This document shows, piece by piece, positions 26,599-34,251 of a stretch of 64,000 nt of DNA. Source of the stretch: Streptomyces sp. NBC_01381. GTDB taxonomy: Bacteria > Actinomycetota > Actinomycetes > Streptomycetales > Streptomycetaceae. The stretch's first letter is position 1. Every line of letters begins with the position of its first letter. Where the stretch lies: the NCBI RefSeq assembly GCF_026340305.1, contig NZ_JAPEPI010000001.1, forward strand, positions 1,054,001-1,118,000. Reading direction: 5' to 3'. The position numbers were made by a program, and so were the translations under genes. The notes under the pieces are model-generated. The model saw only the letters and a list, made by a program, of their open reading frames with translations. It ran no database searches and was not told where the DNA came from.

Positions 26599-27570
26599 TC
26601 AGGGCGTACGGCGCCTGAGCACCCGGAACGCGGCATATCCGGCCGCCGCGGTGAGGGCGAGGACGATCCCGGTCTCGATCAACTGGACGTACCAGAAGTG
26701 GGAATGGGGATGGAATTCCGCGTACCAGCCGGTGATGCGGGTGTCGGACGGGCAGGGAAAGTTGGCCATCTGGCCGGGGGAGCACTGGCCGGCGATGAAG
26801 CGTTCACCGGCCGCGTTGTGGACGCCCGTGTCCATGATGAGGGAGTTCTGCGGGAGGCCATGCATCGTGTAGCTCAGGGGCGTGCCCGAGGCGCGCCCCG
26901 AGACCGTGCTCACCGGGAACAGGTCCCAGCGCAGGCTGCCCAGGGCCAGGAGGACGCCGCCGGTGACGAGGCCCGTGAGGGACATGGCGAGCAGCGTGCG
27001 GCGTACGAGCAGTCCGGCGAGCGCGCCGACGGCCACGGCGAGCAGGCAGTACGCGACGAGCGTGGGTCCCGTCGCCTCGTACACGCCCCGGTCGGCCCAC
27101 GAGAGGTTCCAGCGGCCCGGAATGCCGGAGGCGCCGAGCTGGAAGACCCCCATGAGGGCGAGCGTCCCGGCGACGCCCAGTGTCGCGGCCACCGTGAGTT
27201 TCGAGGCGAGCCAGCGCGCCGGGGTGACCGACTGGGTCCAGGCGAGCCGGTGCAGTCCGGCCTCCAGCTCGCGGCCGGTCATCGGGCCCGCGACGAAGAC
27301 GCCGATCAGCACGGGAAGGAGCAGGAAGGCCTGGGAGGCATTCCTCATGTACTCGTTCAGGAGGGACTGGGCACTGGCGAAGCCGAGGAACGAGTTCTCG
27401 CAGGGTCCGATCCCGCAGCCGTCGAGCGCCGTCGGGTAGGTCTCGGCGGCCCACCGGAAGTAGCCGGTCAGCGCCGCCGCGAAGACGATGAGGCCGCCCG
27501 CCGTCCACAGGGCGGTGCGGTGCAGTCGGACGTCCGCCCAGCGCGGACCGCGGAGGAGTGGAGAGCTCAT
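26599..27570 (-). CDS. ABC transporter permease, ABC-2 type
   Basis: The 323-residue protein has about six helices and a large extracytoplasmic loop near the end (GQCSPGQMANFPCPSD) with two Cys. GPMTGRELEAGLHRLAWTQS is the cytoplasmic motif seen in the permeases paired with YtrA-type GntR regulators. The ATG overlaps the ATPase stop by four bases. Likely an exporter subunit; in related operons the cargo is a cell-wall active compound, but nothing here fixes it. Confidence 0.88.
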   Translation of the reverse strand: MSSPLLRGPRWADVRLHRTALWTAGGLIVFAAALTGYFRWAAETYPTALDGCGIGPCENSFLGFASAQSLLNEYMRNASQAFLLLPVLIGVFVAGPMTGRELEAGLHRLAWTQSVTPARWLASKLTVAATLGVAGTLALMGVFQLGASGIPGRWNLSWADRGVYEATGPTLVAYCLLAVAVGALAGLLVRRTLLAMSLTGLVTGGVLLALGSLRWDLFPVSTVSGRASGTPLSYTMHGLPQNSLIMDTGVHNAAGERFIAGQCSPGQMANFPCPSDTRITGWYAEFHPHSHFWYVQLIETGIVLALTAAAGYAAFRVLRRRTP

Positions 27571-28472
27571 GCCGCCACCTCGCGCCCGGCGGGGGCCGTG
27601 GTGCCGGGCAGCATGAGCGGCTCGGCGTCGGGGGAGCGCAGATGGGCGAGCAACAGTTCCTCCAGGGACGGCTCTTCGGCGTCCCAGCCGTCGCCGACCG
27701 GTCCTTCGGGCCGGATCAGCGCGGTCAGGCCGCGCCCGGTGGCGCGGGACTCGACGACGGTGTGCGGGGCGAGTTCGGCGAGCGGGCCGCGCCCGGTGAC
27801 CAGGGCGTGTGCGGTGACAAGGTCGTCGATGCCGCCGCCGAGCCGCACCTGCCCGCCGGATACGAGGAGCAAGTGGTCGCAGGCGTCGGCGAGTTCGCCG
27901 ACGATGTGTGAGGACATCACGACGGTGGTGCCGTGCTCGGCGGCCTCCGCCATCAGCGTCCCCATCAGCTGGTGGCGGGCGAGCGGGTCGAGGTCGGCCA
28001 TCGGCTCGTCCAGGAGCAGCAGTTCGGCCCGCTTGCCGAGCGCGAGGGCGAGTGCGACTCGGGTGCGCTGGCCGCCGGAGAGGGCGCGGATGCGGGTCCT
28101 CTGGTCCAACTCCCCTTCAGATACGACGCGTTCGGCGATGGCGGCGTCCCAGCACCCGGGGTTCAGCTCCGCGCCGAGCCGCAGGGTGTCGGCGATGCTG
28201 AGCTGCGGATACAGGGGCTTGTCCTGGGCGACGTACGCGATGCGCTCGCGGGCGGCGGCCGGGTCGGTGCCGAGGACGGTGATGCTGCCCCCGGTCGGGC
28301 GGAAGAGCCCGGCGGCGAGGGCGAGCAGCGTCGACTTGCCCGCGCCGTTGGGCCCGACGACCGCGCAGACGCGTCCGGCGGGCAGCCGGAAGGAGCAGTC
28401 GCCGAGGGCGGCCCTGCCCCGCCTCCCGTAACTTTTGGCCAGCGCGGCCGCCTCGATGGCGGTGTCGGTCAT
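27567..28472 (-). CDS. ABC transporter ATP-binding protein
   Basis: The 301-residue ATPase has Walker A VGPNGAGKSTLLALAAG, Q-loop AYVAQDKPLY, signature ALSGGQRTRVALALAL, Walker B LLLLDEPMADLDP and SSHIVGEL. The C-terminal 70 residues are an accessory domain. The start ATG 28472 overlaps the GntR stop (ATGA), and its stop overlaps the permease start, so the three genes are translationally coupled. Confidence 0.95.
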   Translation of the reverse strand: MTDTAIEAAALAKSYGRRGRAALGDCSFRLPAGRVCAVVGPNGAGKSTLLALAAGLFRPTGGSITVLGTDPAAARERIAYVAQDKPLYPQLSIADTLRLGAELNPGCWDAAIAERVVSEGELDQRTRIRALSGGQRTRVALALALGKRAELLLLDEPMADLDPLARHQLMGTLMAEAAEHGTTVVMSSHIVGELADACDHLLLVSGGQVRLGGGIDDLVTAHALVTGRGPLAELAPHTVVESRATGRGLTALIRPEGPVGDGWDAEEPSLEELLLAHLRSPDAEPLMLPGTTAPAGREVAA

Positions 28473-28912
28473 GCGGAGTCCCCCTCGGATACGTGCTCGG
28501 ACTGCTCGGACTGCCCGGGCTGCTCTGGCTGCTCTGGCTGCGCGAAGTGCTCTTCGAGTACGGCGGTGAACAGCGCGGCGACGTCGTCCCTCTCCATGCC
28601 GGCGGCGCGGGCGCTGGCGGCCCATGCGTCGAGCTCGCCGCGCAGCGGGGAGTCGGCGGGTGCGGAGCCGAGCGACTTCCGTACGAAGGTGCCGAGTCCG
28701 CGGCGGGCCTCGACCAGGCCCTCGCGTTCCAGTTCGCGGTAGGCCTTCAGGACCGTGTTCGGGTTGATGGCCGTGGCCTCGACGACCTCACGGGCCGTGG
28801 GCAGCTTGTCCCCCGGCTCCAACAGGCCAAGGCGCAGGGCCTGTCGGGTCTGCTGGACGATCTGGAGATAGGTGGCGACGCCGCTTCGCCGGTCGATACG
28901 GAACTCGACCAT
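28469..28912 (-). CDS. GntR regulator, YtrA subfamily
   Basis: The 147-residue protein is a winged helix (residues about 5-75: YLQIVQQTRQALRLGLLEPG, PTAREVVEATAINPNTVLKA, GLVEARRGLGTFV) with only a short helical C-terminus, the definition of the YtrA subgroup. The tail is Glu/Gln/Pro-rich (AQPEQPEQPGQSEQSEHV). It should repress its own ABC operon. The start ATG 28912 lies next to a 48-base perfect palindrome; GTG 28924 within it is an alternative. Confidence 0.95.
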   Translation of the reverse strand: MVEFRIDRRSGVATYLQIVQQTRQALRLGLLEPGDKLPTAREVVEATAINPNTVLKAYRELEREGLVEARRGLGTFVRKSLGSAPADSPLRGELDAWAASARAAGMERDDVAALFTAVLEEHFAQPEQPEQPGQSEQSEHVSEGDSA

Positions 28913-28913
28913 G

Positions 28914-28961
28914 CCTTGCACCACCCTTTCACTAGTTGAGTAGTGAAAGGGTGGTGCAAGG
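28914..28961. promoter_or_regulatory. Long perfect palindrome at the GntR start, probable operator
   Basis: Two 21-base arms (28914-28934 and 28941-28961), reading TTGCACCACCCTTTCACTA on one side, are perfect inverted repeats around GTTGAG. The core CACTAGTTGAGTAGTG resembles a YtrA-type site. The palindrome includes the ribosome-binding region, so the transcript would fold it into a hairpin one base from the ATG. Confidence 0.8.
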
Positions 28962-29048
28962 GGGTGCGTTCCGTCAATAGGCGCTCGATCTTGTAACGTC
29001 TGCCGCTCGGAATGACGTGAACATGTATGGGAAGTCGGGGGACTTACC

Positions 29049-29597
29049 TTGTCGATGCCTCCGCCGCCTCAGGGCGGCTACCAGCAACAGCCCTACGGGC
29101 AGCAGCCGTACCAGGGGCAGCAGCCCCCGTACGGTCAGCAGCCCCAACAGCCCTACGGGCAGCAGCAGTTCCAGCCCCAGCAGCCCCAGCAGCCCCAGCC
29201 GCAGCGCCCGCGCGGCGGCGGCGGTGGTGGCGGTTCGTTCAACCGGCAGTCACCCCTGATGAAGGTGGTGACGCTGCTCATCGCGGGCGTCATCGCGGGT
29301 GTCTGGTGGTACACGAGCCGGGGCAACACCACGAGCCCCGCGAGCAATAAGCCCGGCAGCTCCGCCAGCGAGCCCGCGGTCGCGGACGACGCCACCGAGG
29401 TCGGCGACTGCATGGCGAACAAGGGGTCGAACAGCAGCCCCGACATGGAGACCGTCGACTGCTCGAGCGCCGAGGCCGAATACAAGGTCACGAGCATGAA
29501 CGAGTCCGAGTGTGCTCCGGGCGAGTCCGAGTACCAGCAAACCCGGCGCGGCCGCGTGCAGTACTCCCTGTGCATGGAGCCGATCACGCCGAAGTAG
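29049..29597 (+). CDS. Membrane-anchored protein with Q/P/Y-rich tail and LppU-like outer domain
   Basis: The 182-residue protein has a cytoplasmic low-complexity N-terminus of repeated YGQQP/QQPQQ units (1-55), a Gly run, one membrane helix (VVTLLIAGVIAGVWWY) and an external domain with four Cys (GDCMANKG, DCSSAEAEY, SECAPGE, SLCMEPI). That spacing recalls LppU-type domains of actinobacteria. TTG 29049 has GGGGG seven bases upstream; ATG 29055 is the alternative. It is transcribed away from the GntR operon. Confidence 0.8.
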   Translation: MSMPPPPQGGYQQQPYGQQPYQGQQPPYGQQPQQPYGQQQFQPQQPQQPQPQRPRGGGGGGGSFNRQSPLMKVVTLLIAGVIAGVWWYTSRGNTTSPASNKPGSSASEPAVADDATEVGDCMANKGSNSSPDMETVDCSSAEAEYKVTSMNESECAPGESEYQQTRRGRVQYSLCMEPITPK

Positions 29598-29616
29598 CGG
29601 GATGTCCAGGACGCGC

Positions 29617-29654
29617 GAAGGGCGCGGTGTTCCCCGGGGAACACCGCGCCCTTC
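29617..29654. terminator. Bidirectional terminator, perfect 38-base palindrome
   Basis: GAAGGGCGCGGTGTTCCCC and its exact complement abut with no loop, between the convergent Q-rich protein gene and mshD. A short pyrimidine-rich CTGTCTGTCTG follows on the plus strand. Confidence 0.85.
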
Positions 29655-29678
29655 CTGTCTGTCTGCTGTCTACGTCCC

Positions 29679-30614
29679 TCAGGACTCCGTCCGGTACATC
29701 AGATCTGTCTCGTGCGTGATGAACCCGAGCCGTTCGTAGACGCTCACCGCGGCCTTGTTGTCCGCGTCCACGTACAGCATCGCCGTCGGCAGGCCCGCCG
29801 CCGCGAGGTGGTTGAGGCCGATCGTCGTCAGCGCCTTGCCGAGGCCGCCGCCCTGCGCGCCCGAGCGCACCCCGACGACGTACACCTCACCCAGCTGCTC
29901 ATCGGCGTGCACCTTGGTCCAGTGGAAGCCGACGAGCTCGCCGTCGCCCTCGCCCTCGCGCTCGGCGAGGAAGAACCCCGCAGGGTCGAACCACGGCTCC
30001 GCCTTGCGGTCGTCCAGGTCGCGCTGGGTGAGCGAGCCCTGCTCGGGGTGGTGGGCGAAGGCGTCCGCGTTCACCGCGAGCCAGGCCGCGTCGTCCTGGC
30101 CGGGGACGAAGGTACGTACGGAGACCCCTTCCGGAAGGACCGGCTCGGGCAGATCGAGATCCCCCAAGGTCCGCCGCATCTGCCGCAGTTCACGGAAGAG
30201 GGTCAGGCCGAGTACCTGCGCCAGGTGCCGCGCGGCGGAGTGCCCGCCGTGCGCCCAGATCCGCAGCCGGCGGCCGGACTCCCCGAGCAGCGCCGTGCCG
30301 AGCGCGCGGCCGTGTCCCCGGCCGCGGTGCGCGGGGTGCACGACCAGCTCGGCGGCGGGCGCCTCGATGGGGTCGGTGTCCTCCAGCTGCGCGTACCCGA
30401 TGAACTCGCCGTCGACGCTCAGCAGCAGATGCCGCACCCCCGTCCGCGCACCTCCCCGCAGCTGCAGCCGCCCCTGCTCGGAGACGGCCTGCTGGCCGTC
30501 CGCGCGGGCGGCGTCCGCGATGAGCCCGAGCACGGCTTCGGCCTGGGCGGGGGTGAGGGCGTCGACGGTGTCGATCTGCCGCATGGGGGCGGGAGGCTGC
30601 TGCTCGTCAGTCAT
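29679..30614 (-). CDS. mshD: Mycothiol synthase MshD
   Basis: The 311-residue protein consists of two tandem GNAT domains. The first has AELVVHPAHRGRGHGRALG (acetyl-CoA loop); the second has VYVVGVRSGAQGGGLGKAL and ends AVSVYERLGFITHETDLMY. GFHWTKVH is diagnostic for mycothiol synthase, which acetylates Cys-GlcN-Ins in the last step of mycothiol synthesis. The start at 30614 (MTDEQQPPAP) has no strong ribosome site; MRQIDTVDAL ten residues on is possible. Confidence 0.93.
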   Translation of the reverse strand: MTDEQQPPAPMRQIDTVDALTPAQAEAVLGLIADAARADGQQAVSEQGRLQLRGGARTGVRHLLLSVDGEFIGYAQLEDTDPIEAPAAELVVHPAHRGRGHGRALGTALLGESGRRLRIWAHGGHSAARHLAQVLGLTLFRELRQMRRTLGDLDLPEPVLPEGVSVRTFVPGQDDAAWLAVNADAFAHHPEQGSLTQRDLDDRKAEPWFDPAGFFLAEREGEGDGELVGFHWTKVHADEQLGEVYVVGVRSGAQGGGLGKALTTIGLNHLAAAGLPTAMLYVDADNKAAVSVYERLGFITHETDLMYRTES

Positions 30615-30745
30615 GGTGTCGAGGGTACGGCGGCGGCCGGTCCCGGAGCAGTTCACCGGACGCGCTCGCCGCTTGGGCGGCCTTGCGGGAACGTGCCGGA
30701 GGATCGTCCGGTTGGCGCAAAACCTGAGTCCGGGACTGGACAACG

Positions 30746-30832
30746 CCACTGACACAGTGGGGTGTTGGTGAGCCGGACATCTGCCAGTGTGCTCGATTCT
30801 CCTTGATCGATGATCAGTGCATGCCATAGGGT
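30746..30832 (+). promoter_or_regulatory. Candidate promoter and palindrome before the secreted-protein/ABC cassette
   Basis: TTGATC (30803-30808) and TAGGGT (30827-30832), 18 bases apart, form a plausible vegetative promoter. CCACTG-ACA-CAGTGG (30746-30760) is a perfect palindrome 42 bases further upstream that could bind a regulator. The leader to GTG 30916 would be about 76 bases. Confidence 0.5.
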
Positions 30833-30915
30833 CAAAGATGCAGACCTGGGGGGAGTTCTGCATGTTTGTGCGCTCCGCCCTGGTTCCGACCGAATCCATT
30901 CCCAGGGGGAGTACT

Positions 30916-31344
30916 GTGCACACGAAACGCCTCATGTCCAAATTAGCCGCGGTGTCAGCAGGCGCCGCGGCCTTCGCGATGGTGGCGAGCCCGCCCGCCC
31001 ACGCGAACTGGAGCGGGACCATCTTCGACTTCGTGTCCGGGCAGGAGTCCCGCCGTTGGAAGGATGACGGCTACAACAGAGTCACCTTCACCGGGTGTGA
31101 CCCGAACGGCCTGAAGAGCGTCGGGGTCAAGATGCGCCGGCACAAGTCCATGGCGCCGGACCCGAGTTACGGCGAGAAGACGTTCAAGAAGTGTGCTACC
31201 GCCCGCTACCCGAAGAACGTCAGCCGTGGCGCCTGGCGCGGGCTGCCCAGGGGGAAGTACTACTTTGAGATAGGGAAGCTCCGCGGTGCCAACAAGGTGA
31301 GTGTCTACGAGGTCCACGTGTGGACCAGGAACAGCCACGGGTAG
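30916..31344 (+). CDS. Small secreted protein, unknown function
   Basis: The 142-residue product has a classical signal peptide (KRLMSKLAAVSAGAAAFAMV, cleavage after PPAHA). The mature protein is basic and has two Cys (FTGCDPNG, KKCATAR) likely to form a disulfide, with YYFEIGKLRGANKVSVYEV near the end. GTG 30916 is preceded by GGGGGAG. It starts the gene run to 34093 that otherwise encodes a membrane transporter. A secreted effector or sensor is possible; the family is unknown to me. Confidence 0.8.
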   Translation: MHTKRLMSKLAAVSAGAAAFAMVASPPAHANWSGTIFDFVSGQESRRWKDDGYNRVTFTGCDPNGLKSVGVKMRRHKSMAPDPSYGEKTFKKCATARYPKNVSRGAWRGLPRGKYYFEIGKLRGANKVSVYEVHVWTRNSHG

Positions 31345-31434
31345 GCACGACATCGGGCGGGGGCCTTGGGCTCCCGCCCGACCCTCGGCTCCCCTCTCCA
31401 GCTCCACTTTGCACACACAAGCGCGGAGAACAAC

Positions 31435-32724
31435 GTGCGATTCCGTACCCGGCTGCGATCCAGCAGTGCCCTGTGGGCCGCCCCGCTCGCCCTGGGCGTG
31501 CCGGTCCTCTACTACCTCACTGGCGCCAGCAAGCCGGAGTCCCCTGATTTCGGCTATGCCCCCACGATCGTCTCCGCGCCCCTGTATTACTCCTACGCCC
31601 TTGCCTATGCGGTCGTGTCCGCACTCTCCGCGTGGGAGAGCGGACGGCTGAAGGAGGGCGGGGGGCTGCAGCTGGCTCCCGCCAGATCGCGGTACCGGGT
31701 AGCTGCGGAAACGCTGTGGCCGGTTGTCGCTCTCGGCTGGCTCATGTTGATCGTCCCCGTCGTCCTGGCGCTCGCGGACTACGGGGTGTGGCCGACCGAG
31801 GTCAGTCTGCGGCCCCTGTGGCTCGCCCTCGTGGTGTGCGTGGCGCATGCGGTGATCGGTTGCGCGGTCGGTATGTACGTGCCGAAGGGGCTTGCCGCTC
31901 CTGTCATGGCTGTCGTGGTCTGGGCGGCCGTCTCGTACACCGTCACCTTCGACACGATGTGGCCGCGGCATGTATCCGGCGGATACTTCAACGACTTCAT
32001 GTTCGGCGAGGCCACCTCGTACGGGGCGCTGTTGCCGCATGTGCTCTTCACCGGCAGCCTCGCCTGTGCCGTCGCCCTCGGCTGGGTCCGCCTGTCGCGT
32101 ACCACGGCGCGGGTTGGCCTTGCCCTGGTGGTGGCGGTGGCCGGTACCGGCACCGCGCGGGCGATGACGAGCAGTTGGGACGCCAATCCGCCTCTCCTGG
32201 TCGACCAGGCCCCCATGGCCTGTGCCGGGAAAGCGCCCCAGGTGTGCGTACCGGCGCTGTTCAAGGACACCCTCGGCCCCGCACGGGCCGAAGCGGGCCG
32301 GGTCCTTGAGGACTTCCGTGCGGCAGGCGTCACGCTCACCCCACGACTGGTCAAGGACAGCGTCACCGAGGGGCGCATGGAGGGGAGTGAACGCTCCACC
32401 GCCCACGTCTGGCGCCCGCCGCTCAGCTCTGCCGTCCGCAGCGGTGATCTGCGCTACCAGATCACGGTGGAAGCCGTCACGCCACCATGCCGCCGACCGG
32501 ACAGGACACTGGTGGTGGCCGCCTCCCTCTGGGCGACGACGGTGACCGACACGGATCGCGAATACCGGGCTCTCTTGCGGGAGTTCAGCGCCGGTGACCC
32601 CGAAGAGGTCGCTCTGCAGGAACGGGCGGAGAAGGAGTTCAGGGAGGGCACACGGCTCCCCGAGAGCCGTCAGGGCGACTGGTATCGGCACACGCTGCGT
32701 GCCGCCTGCGGGGAGTCCCGGTGA
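31435..32724 (+). CDS. Polytopic membrane protein, probable ABC permease partner
   Basis: The 429-residue protein has six to seven helices in the first 250 residues (PLALGVPVLYYLTG; LWPVVALGWLMLIVPVVLAL; LWLALVVCVAHAVIGCAVG). A soluble C-terminal half with APMACAGKAPQVCVPALF (two Cys) and acidic helices follows and is predicted outside. GGAG six bases before GTG 31435 supports the start. Coupling to a second membrane gene and an ATPase makes it the likely transport subunit, although it is not a standard ABC-2 permease. Confidence 0.88.
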   Translation: MRFRTRLRSSSALWAAPLALGVPVLYYLTGASKPESPDFGYAPTIVSAPLYYSYALAYAVVSALSAWESGRLKEGGGLQLAPARSRYRVAAETLWPVVALGWLMLIVPVVLALADYGVWPTEVSLRPLWLALVVCVAHAVIGCAVGMYVPKGLAAPVMAVVVWAAVSYTVTFDTMWPRHVSGGYFNDFMFGEATSYGALLPHVLFTGSLACAVALGWVRLSRTTARVGLALVVAVAGTGTARAMTSSWDANPPLLVDQAPMACAGKAPQVCVPALFKDTLGPARAEAGRVLEDFRAAGVTLTPRLVKDSVTEGRMEGSERSTAHVWRPPLSSAVRSGDLRYQITVEAVTPPCRRPDRTLVVAASLWATTVTDTDREYRALLREFSAGDPEEVALQERAEKEFREGTRLPESRQGDWYRHTLRAACGESR

Positions 32725-33344
32725 GGGACGGCGTGGCGCTGGACACCGGAGCGCTCTGGTGGCTCAAGGCCCGTCGCGCAGGGGTCCTCTGTGCCGCACT
32801 CGTGGCCTTCGCGCTGCTGGTGCTCGCTTTCCAGGGCGGCGCGGCCGTGCCCGTACTCTCCCTTCCCGCGTCCGCGTCCGTGTCCGTGCCCCTCATGCTG
32901 TTCACCCCGGTTCCCGTGGTCGCTGCTCTGGCCTGGTGTCTGGACAGTCGGCTCACGGAGGCCGAGGACGTCGCGGTCCGCCCGGTCTGGGCGCACGACA
33001 GCGCACTCGTCCTCGCCGCCATGGCAACGGCTGCGGGCACCGGTCTCGCGGTGTCCCAACTGGCCGGATCGGGCGCGGCCGGAGCGTCGGGAACGGGACG
33101 GGACGCCGCCTTCCTGGCCGGATTGGTGCTGTGCCTGCGGCCCTTGGCCGGACAGGCCGCCGTCATGGCCGCCCCGTCATGGCTGGCCCTGGTCGTCTTC
33201 TTCGGGTTCTCGCCCTCGCGGGACCCCTATCCCTGGACGGTCGTCGGCCAGCCCGCCGGCTCCCCGTCCTCGCTGGTCGCCGCCGCGCTGGCCATCGCCG
33301 TCGGTCTCGCCGTACTGATCCGCACTTCGAGGAATGCCGCATGA
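32721..33344 (+). CDS. Membrane protein, second permease-like subunit
   Basis: The 207-residue protein has five or six helices (VLCAALVAFALLVLAFQGG; VPLMLFTPVPVVAALAW; SSLVAAALAIAVGLAVLI) with a small cytoplasmic N-terminus. The GTG overlaps the preceding stop (GTGA), and its stop overlaps the ATPase start (ATGA). It has no recognised domain. Its coupling implies equimolar synthesis with the neighbouring membrane protein. Confidence 0.85.
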   Translation: MRDGVALDTGALWWLKARRAGVLCAALVAFALLVLAFQGGAAVPVLSLPASASVSVPLMLFTPVPVVAALAWCLDSRLTEAEDVAVRPVWAHDSALVLAAMATAAGTGLAVSQLAGSGAAGASGTGRDAAFLAGLVLCLRPLAGQAAVMAAPSWLALVVFFGFSPSRDPYPWTVVGQPAGSPSSLVAAALAIAVGLAVLIRTSRNAA

Positions 33345-34093
33345 GCCGTACGACCCTGGAACTGTCCGCCTGCACCTTTGCCTATCGCCGGTGGCTGCCC
33401 CCCGTGCTGAAGGACTTCACGTACCGCCTTCCGCAAGGGCTGACGATCCTGCTCGGTCCCAACGGCGCCGGGAAGTCGACGGCGTTGCGCCTCGCCGCAT
33501 CGGTCAGCCGTCCACGCGCGGGAACCGTCACCTTCGACGGCCTCGCGGCGGGCACCAAGGGATACCGGCAGGCCGTCGCCTGGATGCCGCAGCACATCAC
33601 CGCCATGTCCGGCCTCACCGCCCGCGAGCAGGTCGCGTACACGGGGTGGCTCAAGGGGATGGCCAAGGCCGACGCCTGGGAACAGGCGGCCGGCGCGCTC
33701 GACCGGGTCGGGCTCACGCCTCAGACCGACACCAAGGTGAAGCGCCTCTCCGGAGGCCAGCTGCGCCGTGTCGGAGTTGCCTCTGCCCTGGTCCACGGTG
33801 CTCGCGTGCTGCTCCTCGACGAGCCGACGGCCGGCATGGACCCACGCCAACGCCGGGTCTTCCGAGAGCTGTTGCAACAGGTCACCGATGCCGGGGTGCA
33901 GGTGCTCATGTCGACGCACGATGTGACCGACCTCGCCGAAGAGGCCGACCATGTCACGGTGCTCGACGTGGGGGCGATCGCTTTCTCCGGGCCGACGGAG
34001 GAATTCCTCGCGCACGCACCGGCCGACACGGCGGCGGGCCGGACGGCTGAGGCCGCCTACTCGCTGCTCGCGGAGAGCGCGGGGGGATCGTAG
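33341..34093 (+). CDS. ABC transporter ATP-binding protein
   Basis: The 250-residue ATPase has Walker A LGPNGAGKSTALRLAASVS, Q-loop AWMPQHITAM, signature RLSGGQLRRVGVASAL, Walker B VLLLDEPTAGMDPRQRR and MSTHDVTDL. It is of the CcmA/NatA-like class that pairs with split membrane subunits. Last gene of the 30916-34093 cassette. The cassette's products together look like an exporter or a membrane-stress module with a secreted companion. Confidence 0.95.
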   Translation: MSRTTLELSACTFAYRRWLPPVLKDFTYRLPQGLTILLGPNGAGKSTALRLAASVSRPRAGTVTFDGLAAGTKGYRQAVAWMPQHITAMSGLTAREQVAYTGWLKGMAKADAWEQAAGALDRVGLTPQTDTKVKRLSGGQLRRVGVASALVHGARVLLLDEPTAGMDPRQRRVFRELLQQVTDAGVQVLMSTHDVTDLAEEADHVTVLDVGAIAFSGPTEEFLAHAPADTAAGRTAEAAYSLLAESAGGS

Positions 34094-34251
34094 CCGCGGC
34101 CGGAACCGACGCAGCCCGGAGGCACCTTCAATGCGCTCGATGGCAACCCACCCGTAACCGGCAACCCCCTGTCGCGCTACGCGCGTTGACCCTAGGCTGC
34201 GCACGGAGTGTCACCGCCTCCAGCCGTCTCACACCCATCCCAGGGGGACAC

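Noticed and set aside
34094..34251. PHO box before the 5'-nucleotidase
   Set aside because: GTCACCGCC and CTCACACCC hint at one but do not form two adjacent 11-base units.
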